Shown here one piece after another: positions 17,501-25,488 of a DNA stretch of 64,000 nt. Made by a program: the position numbers and the translations under genes. The DNA comes from Myxococcus sp. CA023 (GTDB lineage: Bacteria > Myxococcota > Myxococcia > Myxococcales > Myxococcaceae). How positions within the stretch are numbered: the first letter of the stretch is position 1; each line of letters starts with the position of its first letter. The notes under the pieces are model-generated. The model saw only the letters and a list, made by a program, of their open reading frames with translations, was not told where the DNA came from and searched no databases. Location: assembly GCF_010998615.1 (NCBI RefSeq), contig NZ_JAAEAH010000002.1, positions 62,001 through 126,000 on the forward strand. The letters are read 5' to 3'.

Positions 17501-17797
17501 ATGAACACGCTGACGAAGTTCCTCGCGGGCACCGCCTTCCTGTTCTCGCTCACCTTTGCCCCTGGCGCGCAGGCGCAGGAATGCTACGAGGCCTGCGGCT
17601 GCAACGTGCCCTGCAACAGGGTCTGCACGGATAACGGCCAGCCCTCCCGGTGTGGGCTCGCGGGCGCTCCGTGCCTCGGTGACTGCGCGAAGAACGACCC
17701 GCAGGCCTCCGCGAGCGACAAGAAGGCGTCCGACAAGGCCGCGCCCGCGTGCGGCCAGCAGCAGACGGACAAGGCCTCGGAAGAAGCCGAGAGCTGA
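17501..17797 (+). CDS. Small secreted Cys-rich protein
   Basis: 98 residues. The signal peptide MNTLTKFLAGTAFLFSLTFA is followed by a cleavage site near AQAQ (about residue 26). The mature region begins ECYEACGCNVPCNRVC and holds nine cysteines in about 60 residues, enough for several disulfides, then an Asp/Lys/Ala-rich tail. No family was recognised. The ribosome site AGGAG is eight bases upstream. It stands alone, with a hairpin in its leader and one after its stop. Confidence 0.75.
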   Translation: MNTLTKFLAGTAFLFSLTFAPGAQAQECYEACGCNVPCNRVCTDNGQPSRCGLAGAPCLGDCAKNDPQASASDKKASDKAAPACGQQQTDKASEEAES

Positions 17798-17819
17798 GCC
17801 CTTCACGGGGTTTCCAGGG

Positions 17820-17847
17820 GGTCAGGACGTTCCCACCCGTCCTGACC
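17820..17847 (+). terminator. Terminator-like hairpin
   Basis: GGTCAGGACG and CGTCCTGACC form a perfect 10-pair stem with an 8-base loop, 23 bases after the stop of the Cys-rich protein gene. There is no T-run, but stem length and position favour termination. Confidence 0.55.
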
Positions 17848-17919
17848 TCCGCGGTCCGACATCATCCTCACAGGTCGTTTTGAGGGTGCGCCAACCCCAG
17901 TGGTAGCGTGCGGCGCCTG

Positions 17920-19455
17920 ATGACTCCGCTGATGAATCGAGTCGCGAGCCTGCTGTGGACCCTCGCCGTCATCGCGGTGCTCGGCGGTGCGGGCGTGTGG
18001 GCCTACCGGCACTCCTCACTGGAGGCCGCCACGCTGCTCCAGGAAGGCGGGCGCTACCTTCAAGCCGCGATGTCGCCGCTGCTCGCCGGGAGCGTGGCCC
18101 TGGCCTTCGGGCTGAGCTACGCCTCCGGCGTGGTGGCCCGCCGCGCGCGGCACCGCCCGGCGCCGTCGAAGCCACCGCCGGCGGGCCCCAGCCTCTCCCC
18201 GCTGGAGGTCCTCACCCCCGACACGGCCACCGCCGTCAGGACGCTGCTCGTGGACCTGGGGCAGCGGCTGCGCCGCATCGCCGCGAAGCCAGACCCGGAC
18301 ATCATCGGCTTCAAGAACCTGTTGATGGATGGCGCCATCCGCCTGGGCGCCAGCGACATCCACATCCACCCCCTGGAGGCGGGAACGCGCATCGCCTTCC
18401 GCATGCACGGCGTGCTGGAGGAGGTCCTCTCCTTCCCACGCGAGCACCACTCGCGCCTCATCAACCGCGTGAAGGTGCTCGCGAAGCTGCCGCTGTACGA
18501 CCTGGACAAGCCCCAGGACGGGCACTTCCCCTGGACCACGCAGGACGGGCCCGCGGACATCCGCGTCTCCATCCTGCCCACCAACCACGGCCCCGCGGTG
18601 GCGCTGCGCATCGCCCGCACCGGCGTGCGGCTGCCCCAGCTTCCGGCGCTCGGCTTCCCCGAAGCGCTGCTCACGAAGTACCAGGAGCTGCTCGCGCTGC
18701 CACAGGGCCTCATCCTGGTGGCGGGCGCCACTGGCAGCGGCAAGACGACGTCGCTGTATGCCTCGCTGGGCCACATCCAGCAGTCGCGCGGCGAGCTCAC
18801 GCGCATCGCCACCATCGAGGACCCCATCGAGTTCGACGTCCCGCTCTTCGCGCAGACGCAGGTCAACGCCGCGCAGGGCTTCAACTTCGCGCACGGCCTG
18901 CGCGCGGTGCTGCGGCAGGACCCCAACGTCATCATGGTGGGCGAGATTCGCGACTCGGAGACGGCGCGCACCGCCATCCAGGCGGGGCTCAGCGGCCACC
19001 TGCTGCTCAGCACCATCCACGCCAACTCCGCCGCGGGCGCGTTCAACCGCCTCATCGACATGGGCGTGGAGCCCTTCCTCCTCGCCTCCGCGACGGCAGC
19101 CACCCTCTCCCAGCGCCTGGTGCGCGGCCTCTGTCCGCACTGCCGCGCGCCGCAGCCGCTGACGCCCGAGGAGGCGGTGCGGCTGGACGCGGCCGGGATT
19201 GCGCGCGGGAACTTCTTCGGCCCCGTGGGGTGCGAGCACTGCGAGGGCAGCGGCTACCTGGGGCGCACCGCGCTCTACGAGATGCTCGTCATCTCCCAGG
19301 CCATCCGCGACGCCGTCAACGCCAAGGTGCCCAGCACCCGCATCCAGGAGATTGCCGTCCAGGAGGGCATGGTGCCCCTGCTGGCCGCGGGCGTCGAACG
19401 CGCGCGGGCGGGCGACACGTCCCTGCGTGAAGTGTTCCGCGTCGTTGGCGGCTGA
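17920..19455 (+). CDS. Membrane-anchored GspE/PilB-type secretion ATPase
   Basis: 511 residues. The C-terminal about 400 residues are a typical type II secretion/type IV pilus assembly ATPase: Walker A GATGSGKTTS (269-278, Lys275), the Asp box IATIEDPIEF, Walker B VIMVGEIRDSE, the His box LLSTIHANSA, and the four-Cys zinc site (CPHC, CEHC). The N-terminus is unusual. Instead of the cytoplasmic N1E domain it has two hydrophobic helices (about 8-28 and 53-74) that would tether it to the inner membrane. No pilin or GspF gene is adjacent. It precedes a PEGA protein gene by 26 bases, probably as one operon. A GTG at 17908 is an alternative start. Confidence 0.88.
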   Translation: MTPLMNRVASLLWTLAVIAVLGGAGVWAYRHSSLEAATLLQEGGRYLQAAMSPLLAGSVALAFGLSYASGVVARRARHRPAPSKPPPAGPSLSPLEVLTPDTATAVRTLLVDLGQRLRRIAAKPDPDIIGFKNLLMDGAIRLGASDIHIHPLEAGTRIAFRMHGVLEEVLSFPREHHSRLINRVKVLAKLPLYDLDKPQDGHFPWTTQDGPADIRVSILPTNHGPAVALRIARTGVRLPQLPALGFPEALLTKYQELLALPQGLILVAGATGSGKTTSLYASLGHIQQSRGELTRIATIEDPIEFDVPLFAQTQVNAAQGFNFAHGLRAVLRQDPNVIMVGEIRDSETARTAIQAGLSGHLLLSTIHANSAAGAFNRLIDMGVEPFLLASATAATLSQRLVRGLCPHCRAPQPLTPEEAVRLDAAGIARGNFFGPVGCEHCEGSGYLGRTALYEMLVISQAIRDAVNAKVPSTRIQEIAVQEGMVPLLAAGVERARAGDTSLREVFRVVGG

Positions 19456-19481
19456 GCGCTCTTCCCAAGGAAGCGACCCAC

Positions 19482-20165
19482 GTGAACACCCCTCCCCATC
19501 CCCGCGGCACGCTCCCAGATGCGTCCACGGAGCCCGATGCCTGGTCCCAGTCCCTGATGGGACGCACCGAGGAGCTGGCCCACCTCCAGGCGCAGACGCC
19601 TCGGGATGCCGACCCTCACGAGGCGCCCCGGGCCCAGCCCCGACTCGACGTGGCGGAGACGCCCCGCAGACGGCACGTGCCCGCCCCACCACCACCGCCG
19701 CCTCCGCCCAGTCCGCTGGCCGCCGTCCTCCGGCTCTGCGGCGCGGCCGCGGGCCTGCTCGCCGCCAGCATCCTCGTGCTCCCCGCGCTGAGGGACGCCG
19801 GTCAGCCGCCCCTCACGAAGGAGGAGCTGGTCACCACCCGCCCCGAGACGACGCTGGCCCCGAACTTCGACCCGCCGTCGGACGTCCAACCGGGAGAGGT
19901 CCGTGAGCAGCGCGCGTTCATGGAAGGCGCCAGCCTGCTCATGGTCGATTCCGAACCTTCCGGGGCGTCCGTGTCCGTGAATGGCCGGGCCGAAGGCACC
20001 ACACCGCTGTCCGTCTCACTGGACTGCGTGACAGACGCGCCGGTTACGGTGAAGCTCACGCGCCGGGGCTACAGCCCCCTGGAACACACCCTCTCATGCC
20101 GGCAAGACACCATGACCCAGCTCTTCGGAAAGCTGCGCAAGGGGAAGAGCAGCGCGAAGCCGTGA
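19482..20165 (+). CDS. Single-pass membrane protein with PEGA domain
   Basis: 227 residues from a GTG start preceded by AAGGAAG. Residues 1-75 are hydrophilic and end in a run of eight prolines. A hydrophobic helix spans about 78-102. The periplasmic part ends in a PEGA-type fold (about 150-215), seen in VDSEPSGASVSVNGRAEGTT and the following TPLSVSL. PEGA domains occur in surface and S-layer-associated proteins and next to kinases. It lies between the ATPase gene and a response-regulator gene, which it overlaps by four bases (GTGA), so it is translationally coupled to the regulator. Confidence 0.8.
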   Translation: MNTPPHPRGTLPDASTEPDAWSQSLMGRTEELAHLQAQTPRDADPHEAPRAQPRLDVAETPRRRHVPAPPPPPPPPSPLAAVLRLCGAAAGLLAASILVLPALRDAGQPPLTKEELVTTRPETTLAPNFDPPSDVQPGEVREQRAFMEGASLLMVDSEPSGASVSVNGRAEGTTPLSVSLDCVTDAPVTVKLTRRGYSPLEHTLSCRQDTMTQLFGKLRKGKSSAKP

Positions 20166-20527
20166 GCACCGCGACCAACATCGTCCTGGTCGTGGATGAC
20201 GACGCCGACATCCGCGAGGCCGTGCAGGACATCCTGTCCTTTGAAGGCTACGCCGTGGCCCAGGCCGCCAACGGCCAGGAGGCCCTGGCGCTGCTGACCG
20301 GACCGAACGCACTGCGGCCCTGCCTCATCCTGTTGGACTTGATGATGCCCGTCATGGACGGCGAGGAGTTCGTCGGCCGAATCCAGCAGGAGCAGCGCTT
20401 GACCGAGCTGCCCATCATCCTCGTCACGGCGAGCGGCCGCGGCCAGGTGCCCGGCGTGCGGACCGTCCTCAAGAAGCCCTTCGACATGGACGTGCTGCTG
20501 AGCACGGTGGGCGAACACCGCCACTGA
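20162..20527 (+). CDS. Single-domain response regulator (CheY-like)
   Basis: 121 residues, only a receiver domain. The acidic pocket Asp12-14, phospho-acceptor Asp59 (LILLDLMMPVMDG), Thr89 and Lys105 (LKKPF) are all present. There is no output domain, so it signals by protein contact. The GTG start at 20162 overlaps the stop of the PEGA gene. Its place behind the GspE-like ATPase suggests it controls that machine, for example its polarity or activity, as single-domain regulators do in gliding and pilus systems; this is inference. Confidence 0.88.
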   Translation: MSTATNIVLVVDDDADIREAVQDILSFEGYAVAQAANGQEALALLTGPNALRPCLILLDLMMPVMDGEEFVGRIQQEQRLTELPIILVTASGRGQVPGVRTVLKKPFDMDVLLSTVGEHRH

Positions 20528-20540
20528 CACAGCGCCCCGC

Positions 20541-21146
20541 TCAGGAGCGCCGCTCACCCGTCAACATCGCGGCCACCTGCGGGTCCAGTTGGAAGGACTC
20601 GAAGAAGCGGTCCGCGTCCTGGGGCGGCTTTCCTTCCGGGTGCAGCAAGAGCTGCTGGTAGAGCCGGGGCCCCACCAGGAAGAAGCGGCCGCGCAGGTGA
20701 CGGGGGCCGGACACGCCCTCCACCTCCCAGCCCGGGAAGCCGCTCAGCACCAGCGGCTTCGCGGACAGCCCGGTGGCGCCCAGTGCCTCCAGCGCGCCGT
20801 GACTGGCCCGGGCCACCACGTCACGCGGGGCCGCCTGGGACACCGCGGCGGCGGGGAAGTCCGTATAGGAGACGTAGTAGGCGGTATCCGCCTCCGGCCG
20901 CACGGCGATGAAGGTGTGGAGTGTCACCGCGCCGACATCCGTCTCCTGCGAACGGCGCTCCTCGCTCACCGGCCCGGGAATCGCGACGGAGAAGCCCCCT
21001 TCCATGGACTGGATGACAGGCTCGGCGGCCCGCGGGGCTTCGGGCTTCGCTGCGGCGGTCGGTGCCTGCTGGCGGGAGGCACACGCCCCCAGCCCTCCCA
21101 GGGCCAGGAGGGCGACGAGCGGCGCGGCGCGGCGCGGGGTCTTCAT
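20541..21146 (-). CDS. Hypothetical lipoprotein
   Basis: 201 residues. The lipobox LGAC gives a lipidated Cys22. The mature part (about 60-190) has the layout of small periplasmic PsbP-like/DUF1795-type folds: a strand GGFSVAIPGPVSE, a second strand with TLHTFIAVRPEADTAYYVSY, a helix, and a C-terminal FFESFQL motif. This similarity is by pattern only. It converges on the response-regulator gene with 13 bases between them. Confidence 0.7.
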   Translation of the reverse strand: MKTPRRAAPLVALLALGGLGACASRQQAPTAAAKPEAPRAAEPVIQSMEGGFSVAIPGPVSEERRSQETDVGAVTLHTFIAVRPEADTAYYVSYTDFPAAAVSQAAPRDVVARASHGALEALGATGLSAKPLVLSGFPGWEVEGVSGPRHLRGRFFLVGPRLYQQLLLHPEGKPPQDADRFFESFQLDPQVAAMLTGERRS

Positions 21147-21268
21147 AAGGGCAGGCGACTCCTGAAGGTTGGACCCCGAAGGTACGTCGGGCCTTGCGTG
21201 AACGCATCCGCCGTCTACACGCGGACGCGCGCCATGCGACGCTTCGCGCCAACCTGGGGGCAGCCCCC

Positions 21269-22792
21269 TCAGTGCGGCGGGGCCTGGGGGAACGTCAGCC
21301 CCGCGTCTTCTTCGACATGCCGGGCGGCCTCGGTGGCCACGGCCAGCCGCACGCAGAAGACGGAGCCATGGCCGGGCTGGCTCGTCACGTCGATGCTGCC
21401 CCCATGCCCCTCGACGATGCGCCGGGCCACCGACAGGCCCAGGCCCACGCCCGGAGCGCGCTGACGGGCGCTGCCGGCGCGCTGGAAGGGCGCGAAGAGC
21501 AGGCGCATCTCATCCTCGGAGATACCGATGCCCTGGTCCGTCACGCACAGGACAGCCGTGTCCTGTTCGCGGCGCACGGACACCTCCACGGTGCTGCCCG
21601 CCGGCGAGTACTTCAGCGCGTTGCTGACGAGGTTGTGGAGCACCTGCTCCAGCCGGGCCGGGTCCGCGAGAACCGGCACGGACACGCCCGGCAGGCTGAG
21701 ACGGAGGCCATGGCCGGTGTCGCCGGAGCGGTAGAGCTCCACCACCTCGCGGGCCAGCTCACGCGCGTCCCGCACCTCCGGGCGCAGCTCCAACCTGCCG
21801 GCTTCGATGCGGGTGGCGTCGAGCAGGTCGCCCACCATGCGGTCCAACCGCTCCACCTGCCGCCCTACCAGGGACAGGGTGCGGTCCATGCGCTCGGGCG
21901 TGAGCTGGGCGCGGCTGCGGTCCGACAGGGCTGTGGACAACTTGAGGGCGGACAGCGGATTGCGCAGCTCGTGCGCCACGCCCGCGAGGAACGCGAGCTG
22001 CTGCTCCTGCTGGTGGGCCAGGCTGTTGGCCAGCTCGTTGAACGTGCGAGCCATGTCCCGCAACTCGGTGGGCCCGGCCTCCGGGGCCCGGGTACGCCTG
22101 CAGCCCGCGCCGAAGCGGCGCATGGACTGGCTGATGTCCCGCAGCGGCTGGAGCGCCACGCGCCGCAGCAGCACGCTCACGACGAGCACGCCCAACAGCA
22201 GCAAGCCACAGAGCACCATGCCCACGGAGTCCGCCATGTTGTTCCACCGCTCCGCTTCCAAGCGGGCCACGCGCGCGCGCTTCACGTTGATGGAGATGAC
22301 CTCCTCCAGGCCATTCAACGCGGCGACCAGCGCCGGGCCCGCCTCCCGCTCCGCGCGCACCAGGTCCCGCTGAGCGGAGAAGTAGACGTCCACGTCCTCG
22401 CGGACATTGTCGAGCCGCTCGCGCTCCGCATCCGTCGAGGCGATGCGCCTCAGCACCCCAATCTGCCGGTACAGCGAGGCCTCCAGCTCGAACCGCGACA
22501 ACCCGCCCGGGCCGCGGGGCACCCTGACGGGGCCTTCCCGGACCATCCGGTCGTACGCCAGCAGGCCCACCTCCAGCTCCTCGGACACCCAGATGCCCTC
22601 GACGGCGACGCCCAAGGTCGCGGCCGAGCGGTCGAGCACGCTCGTCAGGGCGATGAGCAGGGCGGCGGCCGCCAACGTCATCAACGTCAGCACCCCCATG
22701 GTGGCGGCGAGCCAGGCGCGCAGACTCATGGAGCCGCCCCGGGCGGAACCAGGGCCATCTGGAACACGGGGCAGCCCCGACGAGACCTTCAC
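21269..22792 (-). CDS. Orphan sensor histidine kinase
   Basis: 507 residues. TM1 (about 26-51) and TM2 (about 188-209) flank a helical periplasmic sensor of about 135 residues. A HAMP-like linker leads to HisKA with His274 in VAHELRNPL, then N-box NLVSNALKYS, DQGIGIS and GVGLGLSVARRIVEGHGG. It is a class I kinase. The GTG at 22792 has AGGAG five bases upstream; the ATG at 22729 (MSLRAWLAA) fits coding bias better and is a real alternative. No response regulator is adjacent on this strand. Confidence 0.88.
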   Translation of the reverse strand: MKVSSGLPRVPDGPGSARGGSMSLRAWLAATMGVLTLMTLAAAALLIALTSVLDRSAATLGVAVEGIWVSEELEVGLLAYDRMVREGPVRVPRGPGGLSRFELEASLYRQIGVLRRIASTDAERERLDNVREDVDVYFSAQRDLVRAEREAGPALVAALNGLEEVISINVKRARVARLEAERWNNMADSVGMVLCGLLLLGVLVVSVLLRRVALQPLRDISQSMRRFGAGCRRTRAPEAGPTELRDMARTFNELANSLAHQQEQQLAFLAGVAHELRNPLSALKLSTALSDRSRAQLTPERMDRTLSLVGRQVERLDRMVGDLLDATRIEAGRLELRPEVRDARELAREVVELYRSGDTGHGLRLSLPGVSVPVLADPARLEQVLHNLVSNALKYSPAGSTVEVSVRREQDTAVLCVTDQGIGISEDEMRLLFAPFQRAGSARQRAPGVGLGLSVARRIVEGHGGSIDVTSQPGHGSVFCVRLAVATEAARHVEEDAGLTFPQAPPH

Positions 22793-22932
22793 GCACGCTC
22801 CTCACGGGGTTCCCAGACACGAGGGCCACCCCCATTGCTGAGAGGAGCAACACAGCCAATGCCCACGGGATTCGCGGACCGGACAGCAAGAGGGCACGCC
22901 TGACCCGTTCCCCGAAAGGGGGCATCACCGGA

Positions 22933-22948
22933 TGGCGCCAGCCGTGCT
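22933..22948 (+). promoter_or_regulatory. Possible sigma-54 -24/-12 promoter
   Basis: TGGCGCC-N5-TGCT has GG and GC elements with the spacing of the sigma-54 consensus (TGGCAC-N5-TTGC). It lies about 56 bases upstream of the ATG at 23004. It matches 7 of 9 conserved positions at best, and chance matches are common in GC-rich DNA. Confidence 0.25.
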
Positions 22949-23003
22949 AGGGAGGGGCGAAACGTGGCCGGCAAGCGCCCTGGCCGACGAGCGAGAGGTC
23001 TCC

Positions 23004-23387
23004 ATGGACATCATCTCCCAGCCGGTACGCACCTTGAAATTCGATGGCTTCTGGCGCTGGCTCCAGGAGCACACGCACTGCATCCTGCGGTGCGGCTCCG
23101 TGGACGCCATGCTCTATGACCACGACGACTTCCACTGGGCCCTCCTGGAAGAGGAGCGCCAGCACATCGTGCAGGTCCTCAAGGGAAAGGTGCTGGTGGG
23201 CGAGCTGGTCATCCCCGGCCGTGAGGTGACGGAGGTGAACGTCGCCCCCGACCCGGACACGGGCGCCCAGGGCCACTTCCTGGTGGAGCTCATGGGCGGG
23301 CCCAAGGAAGACCCGCAGGCGCTCTACCACTTCATCATGGCGCACGGCATCGACCCGGCGCCGGGGCACAAGGACCTCAAGCACTGA
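23004..23387 (+). CDS. Hypothetical protein
   Basis: 127 residues, soluble, with no signal peptide or TM segment. It has mixed alpha/beta character with a Trp/His/Cys-containing N-terminal part (FWRWLQEHTHCILRCGS), a central acidic stretch, and a C-terminal helix ending in GHKDLKH. The family was not recognised. The gene stands alone and its 3' end overlaps the end of the convergent glycosyltransferase gene by 11 bases. A GAGAGG ribosome site precedes the ATG. Confidence 0.65.
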   Translation: MDIISQPVRTLKFDGFWRWLQEHTHCILRCGSVDAMLYDHDDFHWALLEEERQHIVQVLKGKVLVGELVIPGREVTEVNVAPDPDTGAQGHFLVELMGGPKEDPQALYHFIMAHGIDPAPGHKDLKH

Positions 23388-24435
23388 GGACGGTGCGCTC
23401 GATGAGCGTCACCGCGTCGTCCGTCCCGTTGACGTAGGGCCTCGTGCTCCGAGCCGGTCGGGCACGAGCGAGCCCGGCGGCGCGCGTCACCAGCGCCTCC
23501 ACGGTTCCCGCCCGCTCCTCGGGGCGCAGCCGCAGGGCCTGCCTGTCGTAGAGCCGGGGCCGCGCGAGCGCCACGAAGGGCGTTCCGGTGACACGGGCCT
23601 CCTGCACGGTGTTGTACCCGCCCGCGCCGACGAGCACGTCCACGCCGGGGAGCACCGCCAGCGCGGGCCACGTGGACATGCGCAGGGCCAGGCCCTCCTC
23701 CAGGGAAGCCCCAGCCCGCCTGCCCTGCTTCGCGCGCGGCGCGGGCACATCCATCGCCACTCCGGGTGGCACCAGCCACCGGACCACGGCCTCTGGCCCC
23801 AGCATCGCGTCCAGCCGGGCGGCGATGTGCCCCGCCTCCCCCACTTCCTCGGGGGTGCCACAGCCCATCACCGCCACCAGGGCGCGCGTGTCCTCCGCGG
23901 GCACGCCCAGCCGCGCGCGGGCCTTGTCACGGGGCAGCAGCTCGCTGGCGCGCAGGAGCAGCCAGGGCGCGGTCCTCACGGCGCGAGGATGGTTCGCAAA
24001 GGGCGCGGCCTCACCTGGGACGAGCAGCAGGTCGAACGCGTCCACCGCCCGCGCCAGGCCGTACTGCTTCACGTACGTGGGATTCACGTCGCGGTGAATC
24101 AGCACCTTGCGCGCGCGCACGGAAGGCAGCAGCGGCACCAGCTCGCCTCCGAGCCCCCGGGGAAAGGTGTCCACGACGAACAGGTCCGGGCGCACGTCCG
24201 CCAGGCACTGCTCCACCACTTCGCCCACGGCCTCGCGCCCCAGCGCGGGGTTGAGCCGGAACACCTCGACACCGGTGCCCAGCACGTCCTCCAGTGGGAG
24301 CCCGCTCGCGAACGGGCTGTTGGTGAGCAGGACGACGGCGTGCCCTCGGCGCGAGGCCGCACGAGCCAACGCGGAGGCACGGGTCAGGTGCCCCATGCCG
24401 CCTCCCAGCGCATAGACGAGCCAGCGGCCAGCCAT
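23377..24435 (-). CDS. MurG-like GT-B glycosyltransferase
   Basis: 352 residues. The N-terminus YALGGGMGHLTRASALAR carries the Gly-rich loop of GT28/MurG-like enzymes. The C-terminal Rossmann half has VLVGAGGYNTVQEARVTGTPFVALARPR, which matches the nucleotide-sugar binding GGxxT/E region. These enzymes transfer a sugar from a UDP- or related donor; substrate and acceptor are unknown. It is the last gene of a four-gene minus-strand operon, starting one base after the stop of the B-box-like gene. Confidence 0.78.
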   Translation of the reverse strand: MAGRWLVYALGGGMGHLTRASALARAASRRGHAVVLLTNSPFASGLPLEDVLGTGVEVFRLNPALGREAVGEVVEQCLADVRPDLFVVDTFPRGLGGELVPLLPSVRARKVLIHRDVNPTYVKQYGLARAVDAFDLLLVPGEAAPFANHPRAVRTAPWLLLRASELLPRDKARARLGVPAEDTRALVAVMGCGTPEEVGEAGHIAARLDAMLGPEAVVRWLVPPGVAMDVPAPRAKQGRRAGASLEEGLALRMSTWPALAVLPGVDVLVGAGGYNTVQEARVTGTPFVALARPRLYDRQALRLRPEERAGTVEALVTRAAGLARARPARSTRPYVNGTDDAVTLIERTVLSA

Positions 24436-24436
24436 G

Positions 24437-24796
24437 TCAGCTCCCGCCCATGTCCTCCTCGAAGGAGGCGTCGTCCTCGTGGCGGAGGCTCGCGCCGTCA
24501 GCCTCGGTGAAATCGTTGGCGTCGTGGGCCCTGCCGCTCCCTGACGAGGCGGCGGCGCCGTAGTACCCGTAGTTGTCGTAGTAGTAGCTCGGGTGGTCCT
24601 CGTCCACGCCGTTCCGGTCCCCCGTGTAGTCGTCGTGTTGCCGCGCGCACGTCGCGCAGAGCATCTCCGCGCCCACGGACGTCACGTGCTGCTCACACAG
24701 CGGCATCGCGCACCGCATGCACGTCATGGCAGCGGGGCTCCCACAGCCATGGGAGAACAGGAAGCCCACGTTCTCCTGGCAGACCAATCCACTCAT
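24437..24796 (-). CDS. Small B-box-like zinc protein
   Basis: 119 residues. The first 55 contain Cys6, Cys18, Cys26, Cys29, Cys34, His37, Cys47, Cys50 and His54, with CMRC and CATC knuckles, a B-box-like zinc pattern. The second half is acidic and Tyr/Gly rich (YYYDNYGYYGAAASSGSG) and likely disordered. The start ATG overlaps the stop of the lipoprotein gene by four bases, and the next gene starts one base after its stop. A similar zinc region begins the YIP1-like protein at 11941-12816. Confidence 0.75.
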   Translation of the reverse strand: MSGLVCQENVGFLFSHGCGSPAAMTCMRCAMPLCEQHVTSVGAEMLCATCARQHDDYTGDRNGVDEDHPSYYYDNYGYYGAAASSGSGRAHDANDFTEADGASLRHEDDASFEEDMGGS

Positions 24797-25488
24797 GGCT
24801 GGGCCAGCTCCTGGGACGGCGGCGCCTGGAGGCGGAAGAGCAGCGCCATGCGCAGCGGCAGCTCCAGCGCCTCGAAAGTGAGACACGCGGCGGCCTCCGC
24901 CGCCAGCAGCGACTTGGTGGCGAGCAACGTGCGCCCCTGCGCATCACGCAGGGAGACCTTTCCCTCGCGCACCTTCACACGAGCCACGTCCGCGCCAGCG
25001 CCGTCCTGGATGCGAGCACCGTCGTCCTCCGGCCACACGGAGTACAGGAGCGTGCCCTTCATGTCGTTGAGGCGCCAGCCCGGCCCCTGCCGCGCGAGCG
25101 TGAACAGCACCTGCCGCTGCTCACCGTCCCGCACGGTGAGCGCCCCGCCCGCGGAGCCGACGACATATCCCAGCGCCACGTCATCCGGGCCGGAGACCTT
25201 CAGCGACGCGCCCTTCCACTTGTAACGCGCCAGCTCGCGCTCCTCGCCATCCACCAGCTTGGCGCCGTCATCCTTCGGCTTGAGGGAGAAGCGCTCGCGG
25301 TCGGCATCGTCCTTGAACTTGAGCTTGCCCTCGAGGCCCTTCACGTCCGCGGCGGCGACGGGGGCGCCGGCGGCCTCCTGCGCGCGAACGGCTTGCGGCG
25401 CCTCGACGTCACCGGGCTTGGAGCACCCGGCGGCGCCCGTGAGCGCGACCAGGGAACAACAGAGAAGGAACCGGCCCATGCCCATCAT
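24793..25488 (-). CDS. Hypothetical lipoprotein
   Basis: 231 residues from ATG 25488; ATG 25479 gives the shorter MGRFLLCCSLVALTGAAGC. The lipobox TGAAGC is clear. The mature part repeats a pattern of short strands with KLxDGE, Y-x-W/V and conserved DGxRIQD segments, suggesting a beta-rich domain, not identified. It overlaps its neighbours by 1 to 4 bases on both sides, so the operon is tightly coupled. Confidence 0.72.
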   Translation of the reverse strand: MMGMGRFLLCCSLVALTGAAGCSKPGDVEAPQAVRAQEAAGAPVAAADVKGLEGKLKFKDDADRERFSLKPKDDGAKLVDGEERELARYKWKGASLKVSGPDDVALGYVVGSAGGALTVRDGEQRQVLFTLARQGPGWRLNDMKGTLLYSVWPEDDGARIQDGAGADVARVKVREGKVSLRDAQGRTLLATKSLLAAEAAACLTFEALELPLRMALLFRLQAPPSQELAQP

